Assembly: GCA_003153355.1 (NCBI GenBank)
Contig: PLYH01000001.1
Coordinates: forward strand, 38,565 to 102,564
Length of the DNA: 64,000 nt
Direction of reading: 5' to 3'
Source: Candidatus Peregrinibacteria bacterium
GTDB lineage: Bacteria > Patescibacteriota > Gracilibacteria > UBA1369
Positions within the stretch are counted from its first letter, which is position 1. Each line of letters begins with the position of its first letter. Below are positions 24,473 through 33,397 of this stretch, piece by piece. Under the pieces are notes generated by a model. It made no database searches. It saw nothing but the letters and a program-made list of their open reading frames with translations, and was not told where the DNA came from. The translations under genes were made by a program, and so were the position numbers.

Positions 24473-25791
24473 GACTGAGGAAGGAAAAAGAGCGATTTCA
24501 GTTTATCTGCGCTTAAGGAAAATATCGCACCGTTCTGCAAAAAATAACGGGCGTTTTCCTCTGCGTTCAAAAGCGGATAAACATTTGTAAAAGTGCTGTC
24601 GGCAAGCAAAATCTGTCCTTCCCGTTCAAACAGAAAATGCCCGTCGTCAAAAAGAAATCCCAAGAGCGAAAAATCAGTCGGGAGCGTAACAACAAGAGTT
24701 TTCTTTTGAAGAAGAGGTTTATAGAGAAAAACATTTCCGCTCTCATCGCTGAAAAGAACCGATCCCGCATTATTTTGATAAATGTCATCTTTTAATTGAG
24801 GAGTGAGCAAAGTAGAAATTCCGTTGTCGCCGCTGGCATACAAAGCTCGTTTATTATCAAGAGTCTTTAGAAGAAAAAGACCACCGACCCCCGATTGAAA
24901 AGGAACAAAACGAATAAATGCCACGGTATGAGAACGGTCAATCAAACGGACATTCTTTCCTTGTGTATCGCTGCCGTAAACCATGCCTCCGGAAAGATAC
25001 AACAATGTATTGTCGTGTACGTCGAACTGATCAGCGTTTTTGATAAGCAGGAAACTTGATAAATTTTTGACAGTAAGCGTCGGAAGCAAATCGATCGGCA
25101 TGGTATAAAGATTGCCGCCGTTCAGAAAGAAAACGGTGTTTTGTGAAGGAAGGAACGTCAGCAGGGTTGAGGCTTTGGGCAAGCTGAAATCAACGAAGCG
25201 CGGGCCGTTAAATTCAATCCATTCATAACTGTTATCCGCAAACGTGACCAGAAACTGCTGACTGCTGTAGATTTGAATATCCTGAATGTCCTGACGCGCC
25301 AATTTCAGTTCTTCCTCCTTCATCGTCCCCTGGTTCATTAATGAAACCAGTGTCAGATAATTCTGGCCCGGGCTTAAAACAATAAAAAAATCTTTGCCGA
25401 AAAAATAGCGGCTTTGCTGAGGGAAATGAACAAGTTGCTGAACAAGGTTGTCCGTATGTTCAGGTACCAAAACCACGTCATCGACTTTGGTCACAAAATC
25501 CGTCTGAACCTGAAGTTTCCGGCTCCAGGGCAGATAGCCTAGTTTGCTGATGGAAAGATTATAAAATCCCGGTAAAAGATCTTTCACCTGAAGCGGCAGA
25601 CTGTTGCCGATAAGTTTATCGTCAAGATAAGTACGAACTTCAGGATACGTATTGGCGACGTCAATGATACTTGTTTTTTCAATATGCTGATGCTGTAAAT
25701 CGACGTTATAACCGTACGCTAAAAAAAGCGCATAGGCTGAGACGGCACAAAATGCCAAAACACCTAAAGTTTTAAAAATAAAACGGCTCAT
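24469..25791 (-). CDS. PEGA-domain membrane-anchored protein
   Basis: The 440-residue protein has an N-terminal hydrophobic helix (about 7-27), then a PEGA-like domain (about 45-115) with LDDKLIGNSLPLQVKDLLPGFYNLSISKLGYLPW. The remaining 320 residues are repetitive beta strands suggestive of a beta-propeller or similar sensor fold. PEGA domains are common on exported cell-surface proteins. It probably faces outward. No catalytic motif is seen. The 92 nt between greA and this gene hold two hairpins. Confidence 0.7.
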   Translation of the reverse strand: MSRFIFKTLGVLAFCAVSAYALFLAYGYNVDLQHQHIEKTSIIDVANTYPEVRTYLDDKLIGNSLPLQVKDLLPGFYNLSISKLGYLPWSRKLQVQTDFVTKVDDVVLVPEHTDNLVQQLVHFPQQSRYFFGKDFFIVLSPGQNYLTLVSLMNQGTMKEEELKLARQDIQDIQIYSSQQFLVTFADNSYEWIEFNGPRFVDFSLPKASTLLTFLPSQNTVFFLNGGNLYTMPIDLLPTLTVKNLSSFLLIKNADQFDVHDNTLLYLSGGMVYGSDTQGKNVRLIDRSHTVAFIRFVPFQSGVGGLFLLKTLDNKRALYASGDNGISTLLTPQLKDDIYQNNAGSVLFSDESGNVFLYKPLLQKKTLVVTLPTDFSLLGFLFDDGHFLFEREGQILLADSTFTNVYPLLNAEENARYFLQNGAIFSLSADKLKSLFFLPQS

Positions 25792-25825
25792 AAGCTAACA
25801 GCTCAAGGCTAAGGCCGGATACAAA

Positions 25826-25881
25826 TTTGAGCAAAATTTGCTCAAGCTTAAGGGCGCGATGCCGATTTGAGCAAAATCGGC
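25826..25881. repeat. Two hairpins sharing a 12-nt direct repeat
   Basis: TTTGAGCAAAAT occurs at 25826-25837 and 25866-25877. In the first copy it is part of a near-perfect palindrome (TTGAGCAAA-A-TTTGCTCAA); in the second it forms the loop side of an 8-bp hairpin (GCCGATTT / AAATCGGC). No T-run follows on the greA transcript, so simple terminators are not supported. Confidence 0.6.
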
Positions 25882-25883
25882 CA

Positions 25884-26390
25884 TTATTCTAGTTTGAGGA
25901 TTTCATATTCAACCGCGCCGGCTGGAATGTGAACCTTTATTTTATCACCGGCTTTTCTATCCAAAAGTGCGCTCCCAACCGGTGATTCGTTGGAAATTTT
26001 ATGGGCAAGCGGATCAGCTTCCGTTGAGCCTACAATGGTATATTCTTCATTCTGGGCGCTCCGTTTGCTGAGATTTCTTACAATGACTTTTGTGCCAAGC
26101 TGCACTGAAGCCATCTGATGTTTTTCATTGATGATTTTGGCAAACTTCACCTTTTCCTCGAGGTCCATGATACGTCCTTCTACGAAAGCTTGTTCATTTT
26201 TTGCTTCTTCATATTCGGAATTTTCGGAAAGATCGCCGTAGGAAATGGCTTCTTTAATACGTTCAGCGACCTCTTTACGCTTCACGTTTCTAAGACCGTC
26301 AAGTTCTTCGGTGAGTTTTTTTAAACCCTCCTTGGTGACAAGAATGCTTTTTTCATCAGCCGGGGGGGTCATTGTTTTCGTATCTGCCAT
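25884..26390 (-). CDS. greA: Transcription elongation factor GreA
   Basis: GreA rescues backtracked RNA polymerase by stimulating transcript cleavage. The 168-residue protein has the N-terminal coiled coil with the acidic tip GDLSENSEYEEAK and the C-terminal FKBP-like domain (GTKVIVRNL, ISNESPVGSALLDRKAGD). A roughly 12-residue Pro/Thr-rich extension precedes the canonical start. It lies 54 nt after the sigma factor and is probably co-transcribed with dnaG and rpoD. Confidence 0.96.
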   Translation of the reverse strand: MADTKTMTPPADEKSILVTKEGLKKLTEELDGLRNVKRKEVAERIKEAISYGDLSENSEYEEAKNEQAFVEGRIMDLEEKVKFAKIINEKHQMASVQLGTKVIVRNLSKRSAQNEEYTIVGSTEADPLAHKISNESPVGSALLDRKAGDKIKVHIPAGAVEYEILKLE

Positions 26391-26444
26391 ATTTTTATGA
26401 TGAAAGGAAATAAATAATCAACAAGGTAAATCGCCGTGTTAAAA

Positions 26445-27578
26445 CTAAGGCCTGATCTTAACGCTTGTCGGATGCTCTTTCAGTTTTTGAAGAACCTTGG
26501 CTTCAATCTGACGGATACGTTCGCGGGTCACGCGGAATTCATGGCCGACCTCTTCAAGAGTATGGCCTACGCCGTCCTTGAGACCGAAACGCATTTCAAT
26601 GATTTTACGTTCTCGTGGTGAAAGATACTGAAGCATCTCATGAATATTCTCTTTAATAAGCTGACGGTTTGTCGCTTCGGAAGGTGAAAGCGCATCATCA
26701 TCTTCAATAAAGTCGCCGAGCTTGCTGTCTTCTTCTGTACCTACCGGAGCTTCGAGCGAAACGATGTCCTGGGAAATTTTCAAAATGTGTCGGACTTTCT
26801 TCACGTCCATATCCATTTCAGCGGCAAGTTCTTCAACCAGCGGTTCACGGCCCAATTCCTGAACGAGACGGCGCTGTGCATGAGTGAGTTTGTTGATGGT
26901 TTCCACCATATGGACCGGAATGCGGATCGTGCGAGCCTGATCGGCGATCGCACGGGTGATGGCCTGACGGATCCACCAGGTTGCGTAGGTTGAAAATTTA
27001 AAACCGCGTTCCGGATCGAATTTTTCCACGGCACGGAACAGACCGATATTTCCTTCCTGAATCAGATCCAAAAAAGAAAGACCGCGACCGATATATTTTT
27101 TGGCGATACTGACGACCAAACGCAGGTTGGCTTCAGCCAAACGCTGCTTTGCAGTCTGATCGCCTTTCTTGATGCGTTTCGCAAGGTCAATCTCTTCCTT
27201 AGCTGTAAGAAGCTGGACTTTACCGATTTCGCAAAGATACAAACGGATCGAATCGTTGGCAATTTCACGGAGTTCAACGGTTTTGACAGCAGCCTTTTTA
27301 ACTTTTTCTTCAACAACTTCTTCCTCTTCCTTATTTTCCGGTTTGAAGGACATCGCATCCTTGGCATCAATCACTTCAATGCCCAGATCCAAAAAAAGAC
27401 CGTAGATCTCATCAAGTAACATCAGGTCATCTTCAATCGCCGGTATAGCTTTCATGAGCTCCTGTTGAGTCACAAAACTGTGTTCACGTCCCTTTTTTAC
27501 AAGATCCCGGACTTCCGGGGGAAACTGATTGAGCTTGTCATCAGTAGGGGTAACGATGAATTTCTTGGTTCGGGCCAT
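26445..27578 (-). CDS. rpoD: Primary RNA polymerase sigma factor (RpoD/SigA)
   Basis: This 377-residue sigma-70 protein directs housekeeping transcription. Region 1.2 starts at [16 protein letters not shown], region 2 has [15 protein letters not shown] and [14 protein letters not shown] for -10 recognition, and region 4.2 has [21 protein letters not shown] for -35 binding. The start MARTKKFIV at 27578 is preferred over the upstream ORF start, which would overlap dnaG. Its -10 recognition helix agrees with the TATAAT-type promoters seen in this window. dnaG lies 16 nt upstream, a common bacterial arrangement. Confidence 0.96.
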   Translation of the reverse strand: MARTKKFIVTPTDDKLNQFPPEVRDLVKKGREHSFVTQQELMKAIPAIEDDLMLLDEIYGLFLDLGIEVIDAKDAMSFKPENKEEEEVVEEKVKKAAVKTVELREIANDSIRLYLCEIGKVQLLTAKEEIDLAKRIKKGDQTAKQRLAEANLRLVVSIAKKYIGRGLSFLDLIQEGNIGLFRAVEKFDPERGFKFSTYATWWIRQAITRAIADQARTIRIPVHMVETINKLTHAQRRLVQELGREPLVEELAAEMDMDVKKVRHILKISQDIVSLEAPVGTEEDSKLGDFIEDDDALSPSEATNRQLIKENIHEMLQYLSPRERKIIEMRFGLKDGVGHTLEEVGHEFRVTRERIRQIEAKVLQKLKEHPTSVKIRP

Positions 27579-27594
27579 AGAGTATTGGAGGGGG

Positions 27595-29373
27595 TTAACG
27601 TAAAACCTTGCTGTTAAGATCATGAAGCTCCTGGAGGAGCTTTATATAGTCATCTTTTCTTCCCTCTTTTTCAGCTATTTCAATCTTTTGCTGGAGCTCG
27701 TTTCTTTTGCTACGATCAGACATTTTAACGATTTTGTCAATCAAGACTTTCATCTCATGTTCAGCAGCTTCTTCCCCGACCTCTCCATAAATTTCATGAA
27801 TGTAAAGGGAAAGGAGCGAAGCTTTTTCCGCTTGTTCATGAGGTAAAGAAGCCAAGAAATCTTTAACCTCTTGAACACCTTGGCCATTATACTGATCGCT
27901 AAAAACCTTGTAAATAGGTTTTAAATCGTCAGAAAAATACTGATCAGTCAATCTGTCCCTGAAAAGTTGGGCGATCCGTGGAAATTCCAGAAGAAAACCC
28001 ATCAGCAGGCTGTCGGCGGAAAACTTCTGGGACTTGGGCTGAATCGGCGCGTCCAAGCCGCTGTAACGGCGGGCCGGATGACTCAAAGGCAATTTGAAAT
28101 TTTTCAATTCATCGTAGATCTGTTTCTCATGAATATGGAGATCATGGGCAAAACGCCGGATATATTCATCTTTTTGAATCGTACTTTTAAGAGAAGAAAG
28201 AAAAGGAAAAAACTCCTGAAGAATTTTCCGTTTGTTCATAATGTCATCCGTACCGTAGGTCTGAATGAGCTTATTGTAAAAATAATCGCCGTAAGTTAAA
28301 GCGTCGGCAATGACCTGCGGAAGTTCTGCGGCGTGTTCTTTGGCAAACTCCGCAATGTCCTTTCCCTGTGGAAGAGTGATGACTTTGACCGAAAAATCGA
28401 ACTCCTGGGTCAGATCAAAAGCTCTTTTGGCGGCTTCCTGCCCGGCATTGTCCATATCGAACGCCAGGTAAATCGTATTCACAAACGGCTGAACGTGACG
28501 GAGCTGCTGCAGCGCCAAAGCAGTTCCGGAAGTTGCCACGACATTGGTCAGGCCTGCCTGAAAAGCTGTCGTCATATCCATGTACCCTTCAACTAAAATG
28601 ACTGATTTTTGTTCTTTAATGGCTGGTTTTGAATGGGAAAAACCGTACAAAACATTACTCTTATGATAAATGGCTGTTTCCGGAGAATTGAGATATTTAG
28701 GTTCCTGATCCTTCTTCAATGCGCGGCCGCCGAAACCGACAACGCGGCCCATGTGGTCGCTGATTGGAAACATCAATCGTCCGCGGAAACGGTCATAAAT
28801 TTTATCAACGGTGGTTTCCTGCGTTAACGCGAGTCCGGAAGAAACGAGCATCTTTTTGCTGAATCCCTCTTTAAGCAGCATCGTATGCGTGGTCTCGTAA
28901 GAGTCGGGAGCAAATCCGATCTTAAAGTTTTGAATCGTTTCATCATTCAATCCCCTGTTATGAAGGTAATCCAAAACTTTTTTACCGTCAGGGGTTTCCA
29001 AAAGTTGCTTTTGATAAAAACGCGCGACCAGCTCGTGAACCTGTAAAAGCTGTTCTTTTTCATCTTTGGGAACGCTCCGCTGCGCTTCGTATTGCTTTAA
29101 TTCAACGCCGGTCCGCTCTGCCAGAAGTTTTAACGCGTCGACAAAATCCACGCCTTCAATTTCCTGGATAAACGCAAAAATATCGCCTCCTTTATGGCAG
29201 CCGAAACAGTAGGCAATGCCGCGTTCGGGTGACACCACAAAACTCGGAGATTTTTCCGCATGGAAAGGGCAAAGCCCCTTCAAACTCCTGCCTGCTTTCT
29301 TGAGCTGGACATACTGGCGGACCACATCCTCAATCGAAAGTTTTGCCTTGATTTCCTGAACCGCGTCGACCAT
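27595..29373 (-). CDS. dnaG: DNA primase
   Basis: DnaG lays RNA primers for replication. The 592-residue protein has the N-terminal CHC2 zinc finger (CPFH, then CFGC), the catalytic RNA polymerase domain, and the TOPRIM core with LVEGYMDM and [11 protein letters not shown]. The C-terminal helicase-binding part is helical and less conserved. The ATG at 29373 ([12 protein letters not shown]) is chosen because the zinc finger normally begins about 35 residues from the start; the longer ORF adds unrelated residues. It is adjacent to rpoD. Confidence 0.96.
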   Translation of the reverse strand: MVDAVQEIKAKLSIEDVVRQYVQLKKAGRSLKGLCPFHAEKSPSFVVSPERGIAYCFGCHKGGDIFAFIQEIEGVDFVDALKLLAERTGVELKQYEAQRSVPKDEKEQLLQVHELVARFYQKQLLETPDGKKVLDYLHNRGLNDETIQNFKIGFAPDSYETTHTMLLKEGFSKKMLVSSGLALTQETTVDKIYDRFRGRLMFPISDHMGRVVGFGGRALKKDQEPKYLNSPETAIYHKSNVLYGFSHSKPAIKEQKSVILVEGYMDMTTAFQAGLTNVVATSGTALALQQLRHVQPFVNTIYLAFDMDNAGQEAAKRAFDLTQEFDFSVKVITLPQGKDIAEFAKEHAAELPQVIADALTYGDYFYNKLIQTYGTDDIMNKRKILQEFFPFLSSLKSTIQKDEYIRRFAHDLHIHEKQIYDELKNFKLPLSHPARRYSGLDAPIQPKSQKFSADSLLMGFLLEFPRIAQLFRDRLTDQYFSDDLKPIYKVFSDQYNGQGVQEVKDFLASLPHEQAEKASLLSLYIHEIYGEVGEEAAEHEMKVLIDKIVKMSDRSKRNELQQKIEIAEKEGRKDDYIKLLQELHDLNSKVLR

Positions 29374-29397
29374 AAAACATATACTATGGGGCAACCA

Positions 29398-29427
29398 GTT
29401 ATACCCCGAAAAACAGAGCAAAAGCAA
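29398..29427 (-). promoter_or_regulatory. Possible promoter of the dnaG-rpoD-greA unit
   Basis: On the minus strand TTGCTT, an 18-nt spacer and TATAAC precede dnaG by about 25 nt. Hexamers are imperfect. Confidence 0.4.
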
Positions 29428-29451
29428 GCGAGGAACCACATTTGCGAAAGC

Positions 29452-30522
29452 CTATTTTGATGGCGCTTTATCTTTTCCCAAATAGACAGCGTACGCGCCC
29501 AGAACCACCATCGCTAAAACGAGCAGGCCCAGAGCAAACAGCTTCCCGGTAGTATCCAAAAATATCGCCGTCAGTCCGAATAACGCGCTGATGGCGTACA
29601 TTAAAAGAACGGCTTTCCGCGGACTTAATCCCATATAAATCAAGCGGTGATGCAGATGCTTAAGATCCCCTTTGAAAGGCGACCCGCCCTGCACAATGCG
29701 GCGCACAATCACCCAGACCGCGTCCAAAATCGGAAAACCGAGCACCAAAAAAGCCGTCGTCACTTTCCCGCCGGAAAAAATGGCCAGAGTCGCCAGGATA
29801 AATCCCAGAAACATGCTCCCGGTGTCCCCCATCAAAATCTTGGCGGGATAAAAATCATAAATTGCAAAAGCAGCAGAGGTCGCAAACAAAATTATACTCA
29901 GCAGAGCAACCGGGACCTGCAAAGCGGCATCATAATGAATGCCAGGACGGATACTCAAAAAGAACAGCGTCAAAGCCGCGATCGCGGAAACCCCGCTCGG
30001 CAAACCATTCAGTCCGTCCAAAAAATTCATGGTGTTCACAACGCCCACGACCCACACGATCGTGAACAAAGCCACCAGCAGAGAAATACTGACCGACATG
30101 CCGGATCCAAAATTCAACATAAACTTCTGCGCGTCCAGAATGATCGGCGCGCCGAAAGGATTGGAAATGGAACTGATGCCCACACCCGCAAACACCAAAA
30201 TAAGAGCCGCCACAATCTGAATGATCAAACGAAAATAAGGACTCAGACTGAACATGTCGTCGGCAAAACTCACGCTTGCGATAAGGATCGCGCCGAAAAG
30301 CAGAGCTAAAACGTGCGCATCAATCGGCACGAAAAAAAGCACAGAAAGAAAAAACACGGTCACGATGACCAGACCTCCGTAATAAGGTATCGGCGAACGC
30401 TTCAGTCCGTACTTTTGCGGACGGTCCATCAATCCGAGCTTCGGAAAAAATTCCAGCGCCAGCTGAACCAGAGCAATGGTGGCAAGAAAAGCGAAAAGCG
30501 CCGGCAGAAGATATTCGAACAT
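29452..30522 (-). CDS. WecA/TagO-like undecaprenyl-phosphate sugar-1-phosphate transferase
   Basis: This polyprenol-phosphate transferase family protein (356 residues, about ten membrane helices) loads a sugar phosphate, probably GlcNAc-1-P, onto undecaprenyl phosphate to start a surface glycan. Motifs are ADDMFSLSP, NTMNFLDGLNGLPSG, MGDTGSMFLGF and the cytoplasmic HLHHRL loop, which favours the WecA/TagO/RgpG branch over MraY. Substrate is inferred. It may act with manC and the O-antigen-ligase-like protein. It shares the leader TTTTTTCGTT-ATG with the 52011 gene. Confidence 0.9.
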   Translation of the reverse strand: MFEYLLPALFAFLATIALVQLALEFFPKLGLMDRPQKYGLKRSPIPYYGGLVIVTVFFLSVLFFVPIDAHVLALLFGAILIASVSFADDMFSLSPYFRLIIQIVAALILVFAGVGISSISNPFGAPIILDAQKFMLNFGSGMSVSISLLVALFTIVWVVGVVNTMNFLDGLNGLPSGVSAIAALTLFFLSIRPGIHYDAALQVPVALLSIILFATSAAFAIYDFYPAKILMGDTGSMFLGFILATLAIFSGGKVTTAFLVLGFPILDAVWVIVRRIVQGGSPFKGDLKHLHHRLIYMGLSPRKAVLLMYAISALFGLTAIFLDTTGKLFALGLLVLAMVVLGAYAVYLGKDKAPSK

Positions 30523-30548
30523 AACGAAAAAAGATGACGGCTCTTATT

Positions 30549-31514
30549 CTAACCTAAATTAAATTTCTTCGCGAATTTCATCGAACGTCCTTCTTCGCAC
30601 AACTCCAGAAGTCCCACGTTCGTATCCTGAAAAATGGCTAAAGGATAACCTTCTTTGATCTTCCAGCGGTTGTGCGAAAAACCTCCGGTGCAAAGATGCT
30701 TGTACTCGTCTTCGGTGAGTTCGCATTGCTGCCAATCATGTAAAAATTTTTGCGGAGGGATGAGCAGCTGGCGGCAATTTTCTTTCGTCAGTTCCGGAAG
30801 AGGAACCGAATCTTCAATCCGGTACATCGAAATTTTCGTTCTTCTCAGTGATTGAACATAACCGCCGCATCCTAGCTTCTGGCCTAAATCATGAGCAAAA
30901 CTTCGGATATAGGTTCCTGAACTGCAATGAACGGAACATTCCAAAAAAGGATACTCAAACTTGCGGACCTTAATGTCATGAAAAACAACTTTCTTTGCAG
31001 GAATCTGAACTTCTTTGCCTTTGCGCGCCAGGGCGTAGGCGCGTTTTCCCTGAATTTTGACTGCAGAATAACGAGGCGGAACCTGCTGCTGTTCTCCGCT
31101 GAAATCTTTGCTCAAAAACTGCGAAATTTCTTCTTCGCTTGGTTGTCGCGGATTTTGAAAGAGGTGGATAGGCCCTTCGGCGTCATACGTTTCCGACGTT
31201 GCTCCAAACTGGATCGTAACATCGTACACTTTATCCATCTGCTCAAGGGCGTTCAAAAGCTTGGTCGCCTCCCCTATCGCAACGATCATCAATCCTGTCG
31301 CAAGCGGATCCAACGTTCCGGCATAACCGATTCTTTTCACATAAAAAATTTTACGCAAAGTTTTCACCACGTAAAAAGATGTGATGTCTTTGGGTTTATC
31401 AATCAATAAAAAACCGAACGGCTGCGAAGCAGTTGCTTGCGGGGTACCCGGCAAAGCTGGGTCGCGCGGCTGCGGAGCGTGGTCGGGCTGCTTCTCTGAT
31501 GAGGGCATAGCCAT
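30549..31514 (-). CDS. truB: tRNA pseudouridine-55 synthase with N-terminal extension
   Basis: TruB makes pseudouridine 55 in the T loop of tRNAs. The 321-residue protein has the core GFLLIDKPKDITSF and the catalytic Asp motif RIGYAGTLDPLATG. About 33 residues rich in Pro, Gln and Ala precede the core; TruB usually begins within a few residues of GFLLIDKP. No ATG lies between, but a TTG occurs within the extension. The corresponding DNA is more GC-rich than its surroundings. The gene begins 1-2 nt after murE. Confidence 0.93.
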   Translation of the reverse strand: MAMPSSEKQPDHAPQPRDPALPGTPQATASQPFGFLLIDKPKDITSFYVVKTLRKIFYVKRIGYAGTLDPLATGLMIVAIGEATKLLNALEQMDKVYDVTIQFGATSETYDAEGPIHLFQNPRQPSEEEISQFLSKDFSGEQQQVPPRYSAVKIQGKRAYALARKGKEVQIPAKKVVFHDIKVRKFEYPFLECSVHCSSGTYIRSFAHDLGQKLGCGGYVQSLRRTKISMYRIEDSVPLPELTKENCRQLLIPPQKFLHDWQQCELTEDEYKHLCTGGFSHNRWKIKEGYPLAIFQDTNVGLLELCEEGRSMKFAKKFNLG

Positions 31515-31515
31515 A

Positions 31516-32868
31516 TTAGCTCTTCATGTAAACGTTTTCCTTCGTCTCAAACTTTCCGGGTTTAATCTCCACCCGCATTTCGCGCGCCAAAAGTTCACGG
31601 ACGACTTTACGGTCATCCCACGGAATTTTTTCGTCGCCAATCATCTGGATCTCTTCGGAACCTTTTCCGGCGACGACAACGATGTCTCCTTCCTGCGCCA
31701 AGGTTAAAGCAAGTTTTATCGCTTCCAGACGGTGCGGGATTTTCCAGAATCTGTCGCCTTCTTTACGTTTGATACCCGCGGAAATATCTTCAATGATCTG
31801 CCAGCGGTCTTCTTCGTAAGGATCATCGTCAGTCGCAATAATATAGTCGGCGTATTTGTCTGCGACCTTGCCCATCTTGGGACGTTTGGCTTTATCACGT
31901 CCTCCGCCGGTTGCTCCAAAAACCGCAAATAATTTACCCTTCGCCAGTTTCTTATATAAAGACAAAAGTTTTTCCAGAGATTCGTGGGTGTGGGCATAAT
32001 CCACGACGATCGTATATTCCTGACCGCAATCGATAGTTTCAAAACGGCCGGGAATCGCGGAAGCTTTCTCCAGTGCTGATTTAATAACTGGAAGGTTAAT
32101 ATTATTGACCAGACCCACTGTTGCTGCCGCCAAAGCGTTGTAGACATTAAAATCACCCGGTAAACCGAGCTTTACGTCGATCTGGTTATTCGGAACATGC
32201 AAAATAAAATCGCAACCCTTTGGAGTAAGCATCAAATCTGAACCAAAAACCGTTCCTCCTCCGATTCCGTAGGTATATTCACGGTCAACAAGAAACTGAT
32301 CAAAATAGACAAAATGAGCATCGTCCTTATTCAAAACGGAAACTTTTGATATGCGGGGTTTGCGCTGTGAACGATTCAGACGCGCGAACAACATGCCTTT
32401 CGTATGAAGATAATTATCAAAACCCCCGTGATATTCCAGATGATCCTCACCCATATTGGTTAAAACCGCGGTATCAAAATTAATACCCCAGATTCTGTTC
32501 TGATGAATGGAATGCGAAGAAACTTCCAGCACTGCGTGAGAACAGCCGGAATCAACCATCTGACGCAGCATTTTCTGAAGAAAAAAAGGTCCCAGGGTCG
32601 TCTGCTTGGTGAGGTTGGTCCATTTCGTATCGCCGATCTGAAAAAGAATCGTCGAGGTCATCCCAACTTTATATCCGGCTTCGGTCAAAATAGCGGCGAT
32701 AAGATTCGTGGTTGTTGTCTTTCCTTTCGTTCCGGTCACGCCAATGACATTCAAATACCTTGAAGGATAACGGTAATAGGTCGCTCCCAAAAAAGCCATC
32801 ACCTGATGGTACAGCAAACGCAGCGGATTATTCGTGGAAATTTTTTTCTTGAGGTAAGTAATGAGCAT
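31516..32868 (-). CDS. murE: MurE-like UDP-MurNAc-tripeptide ligase, short N-terminus
   Basis: MurE adds the third residue to the peptidoglycan stem peptide using ATP. The 450-residue protein has the Walker-type GVTGTKGKTTTTN, the GEDHLEYHG segment and VVDYAHTHESL. Only about 45 residues precede the ATP motif, whereas MurE normally has about 90-100 forming the UDP-binding domain. The position that selects diaminopimelate (DNPR in E. coli) reads DDPY here, so the added amino acid cannot be predicted. It lies between truB and the riboflavin kinase with 1-2 nt gaps. Confidence 0.9.
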   Translation of the reverse strand: MLITYLKKKISTNNPLRLLYHQVMAFLGATYYRYPSRYLNVIGVTGTKGKTTTTNLIAAILTEAGYKVGMTSTILFQIGDTKWTNLTKQTTLGPFFLQKMLRQMVDSGCSHAVLEVSSHSIHQNRIWGINFDTAVLTNMGEDHLEYHGGFDNYLHTKGMLFARLNRSQRKPRISKVSVLNKDDAHFVYFDQFLVDREYTYGIGGGTVFGSDLMLTPKGCDFILHVPNNQIDVKLGLPGDFNVYNALAAATVGLVNNINLPVIKSALEKASAIPGRFETIDCGQEYTIVVDYAHTHESLEKLLSLYKKLAKGKLFAVFGATGGGRDKAKRPKMGKVADKYADYIIATDDDPYEEDRWQIIEDISAGIKRKEGDRFWKIPHRLEAIKLALTLAQEGDIVVVAGKGSEEIQMIGDEKIPWDDRKVVRELLAREMRVEIKPGKFETKENVYMKS

Positions 32869-32870
32869 AA

Positions 32871-33248
32871 TTACTTGAGGGGAATATCTGTTGCCCGCAC
32901 AGCATCGACATCAAAACGAATCTGTCTTTTGAGCGCATCCATATCGTCAAAATCCTTGGTGTCGCGGATCTTCTCCAGAACTTCGATCTTCACTTTTTGT
33001 CCGTACAAATCATCGGAAAAATCCAGAAGATGGATTTCCAGTGTCGGCTCCATCAAACCCAGAACTTTTCGCGGCCCGAAGTGCATCGCTCCTTTAAATA
33101 TACCGTAAGAAGTATACACCCGTGCTGCGTAAACGCCAAAAGGCAGGTCCGTAGAATCGAAAGCAACGTTAATAGTGGGGAAACCCATTTTTCTTCCCAT
33201 CAGAATCCCTTTCATGACTGTTCCTTCAATCGTCGCGAGCATCGGCAT
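32871..33248 (-). CDS. Stand-alone riboflavin kinase
   Basis: The 125-residue protein matches the C-terminal flavokinase domain of bacterial RibF: MGRKMGFPTINV, FGVYAARVY, IEIHLLDF-type strand, DLYGQKVKIEVLEKIR and the final QIRFDVDA. It phosphorylates riboflavin to FMN. The FAD synthetase half of RibF is absent; a separate FAD-synthetase-like nucleotidyltransferase is encoded at 54288. It is the first gene of a tight minus-strand run with murE and truB. Confidence 0.88.
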   Translation of the reverse strand: MPMLATIEGTVMKGILMGRKMGFPTINVAFDSTDLPFGVYAARVYTSYGIFKGAMHFGPRKVLGLMEPTLEIHLLDFSDDLYGQKVKIEVLEKIRDTKDFDDMDALKRQIRFDVDAVRATDIPLK

Positions 33249-33337
33249 AGAATTAATAATTTCATTAAAATTTGATGTTTTCCGCTGTATTACTCTATCA
33301 TTTCCAATAATAATTTTCTATAAAAAGAAATTTCGTG

Positions 33338-33343
33338 TACAAT
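33338..33343 (+). promoter_or_regulatory. -10 element for the 33398 gene
   Basis: TACAAT preceded by TG lies 54 nt before the ATG at 33398. It overlaps the GTG start of the longer ORF-track version, which argues against that start. Confidence 0.45.
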
Positions 33344-33397
33344 AGGCCTACAAAAATTAAAAATCGAGATCATTTTGATACTTCCCCCTCTATCCTT

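Noticed and set aside
33335-33397. GTG start of the 33398 gene
   Set aside because: It lies inside a probable -10 (TACAAT).
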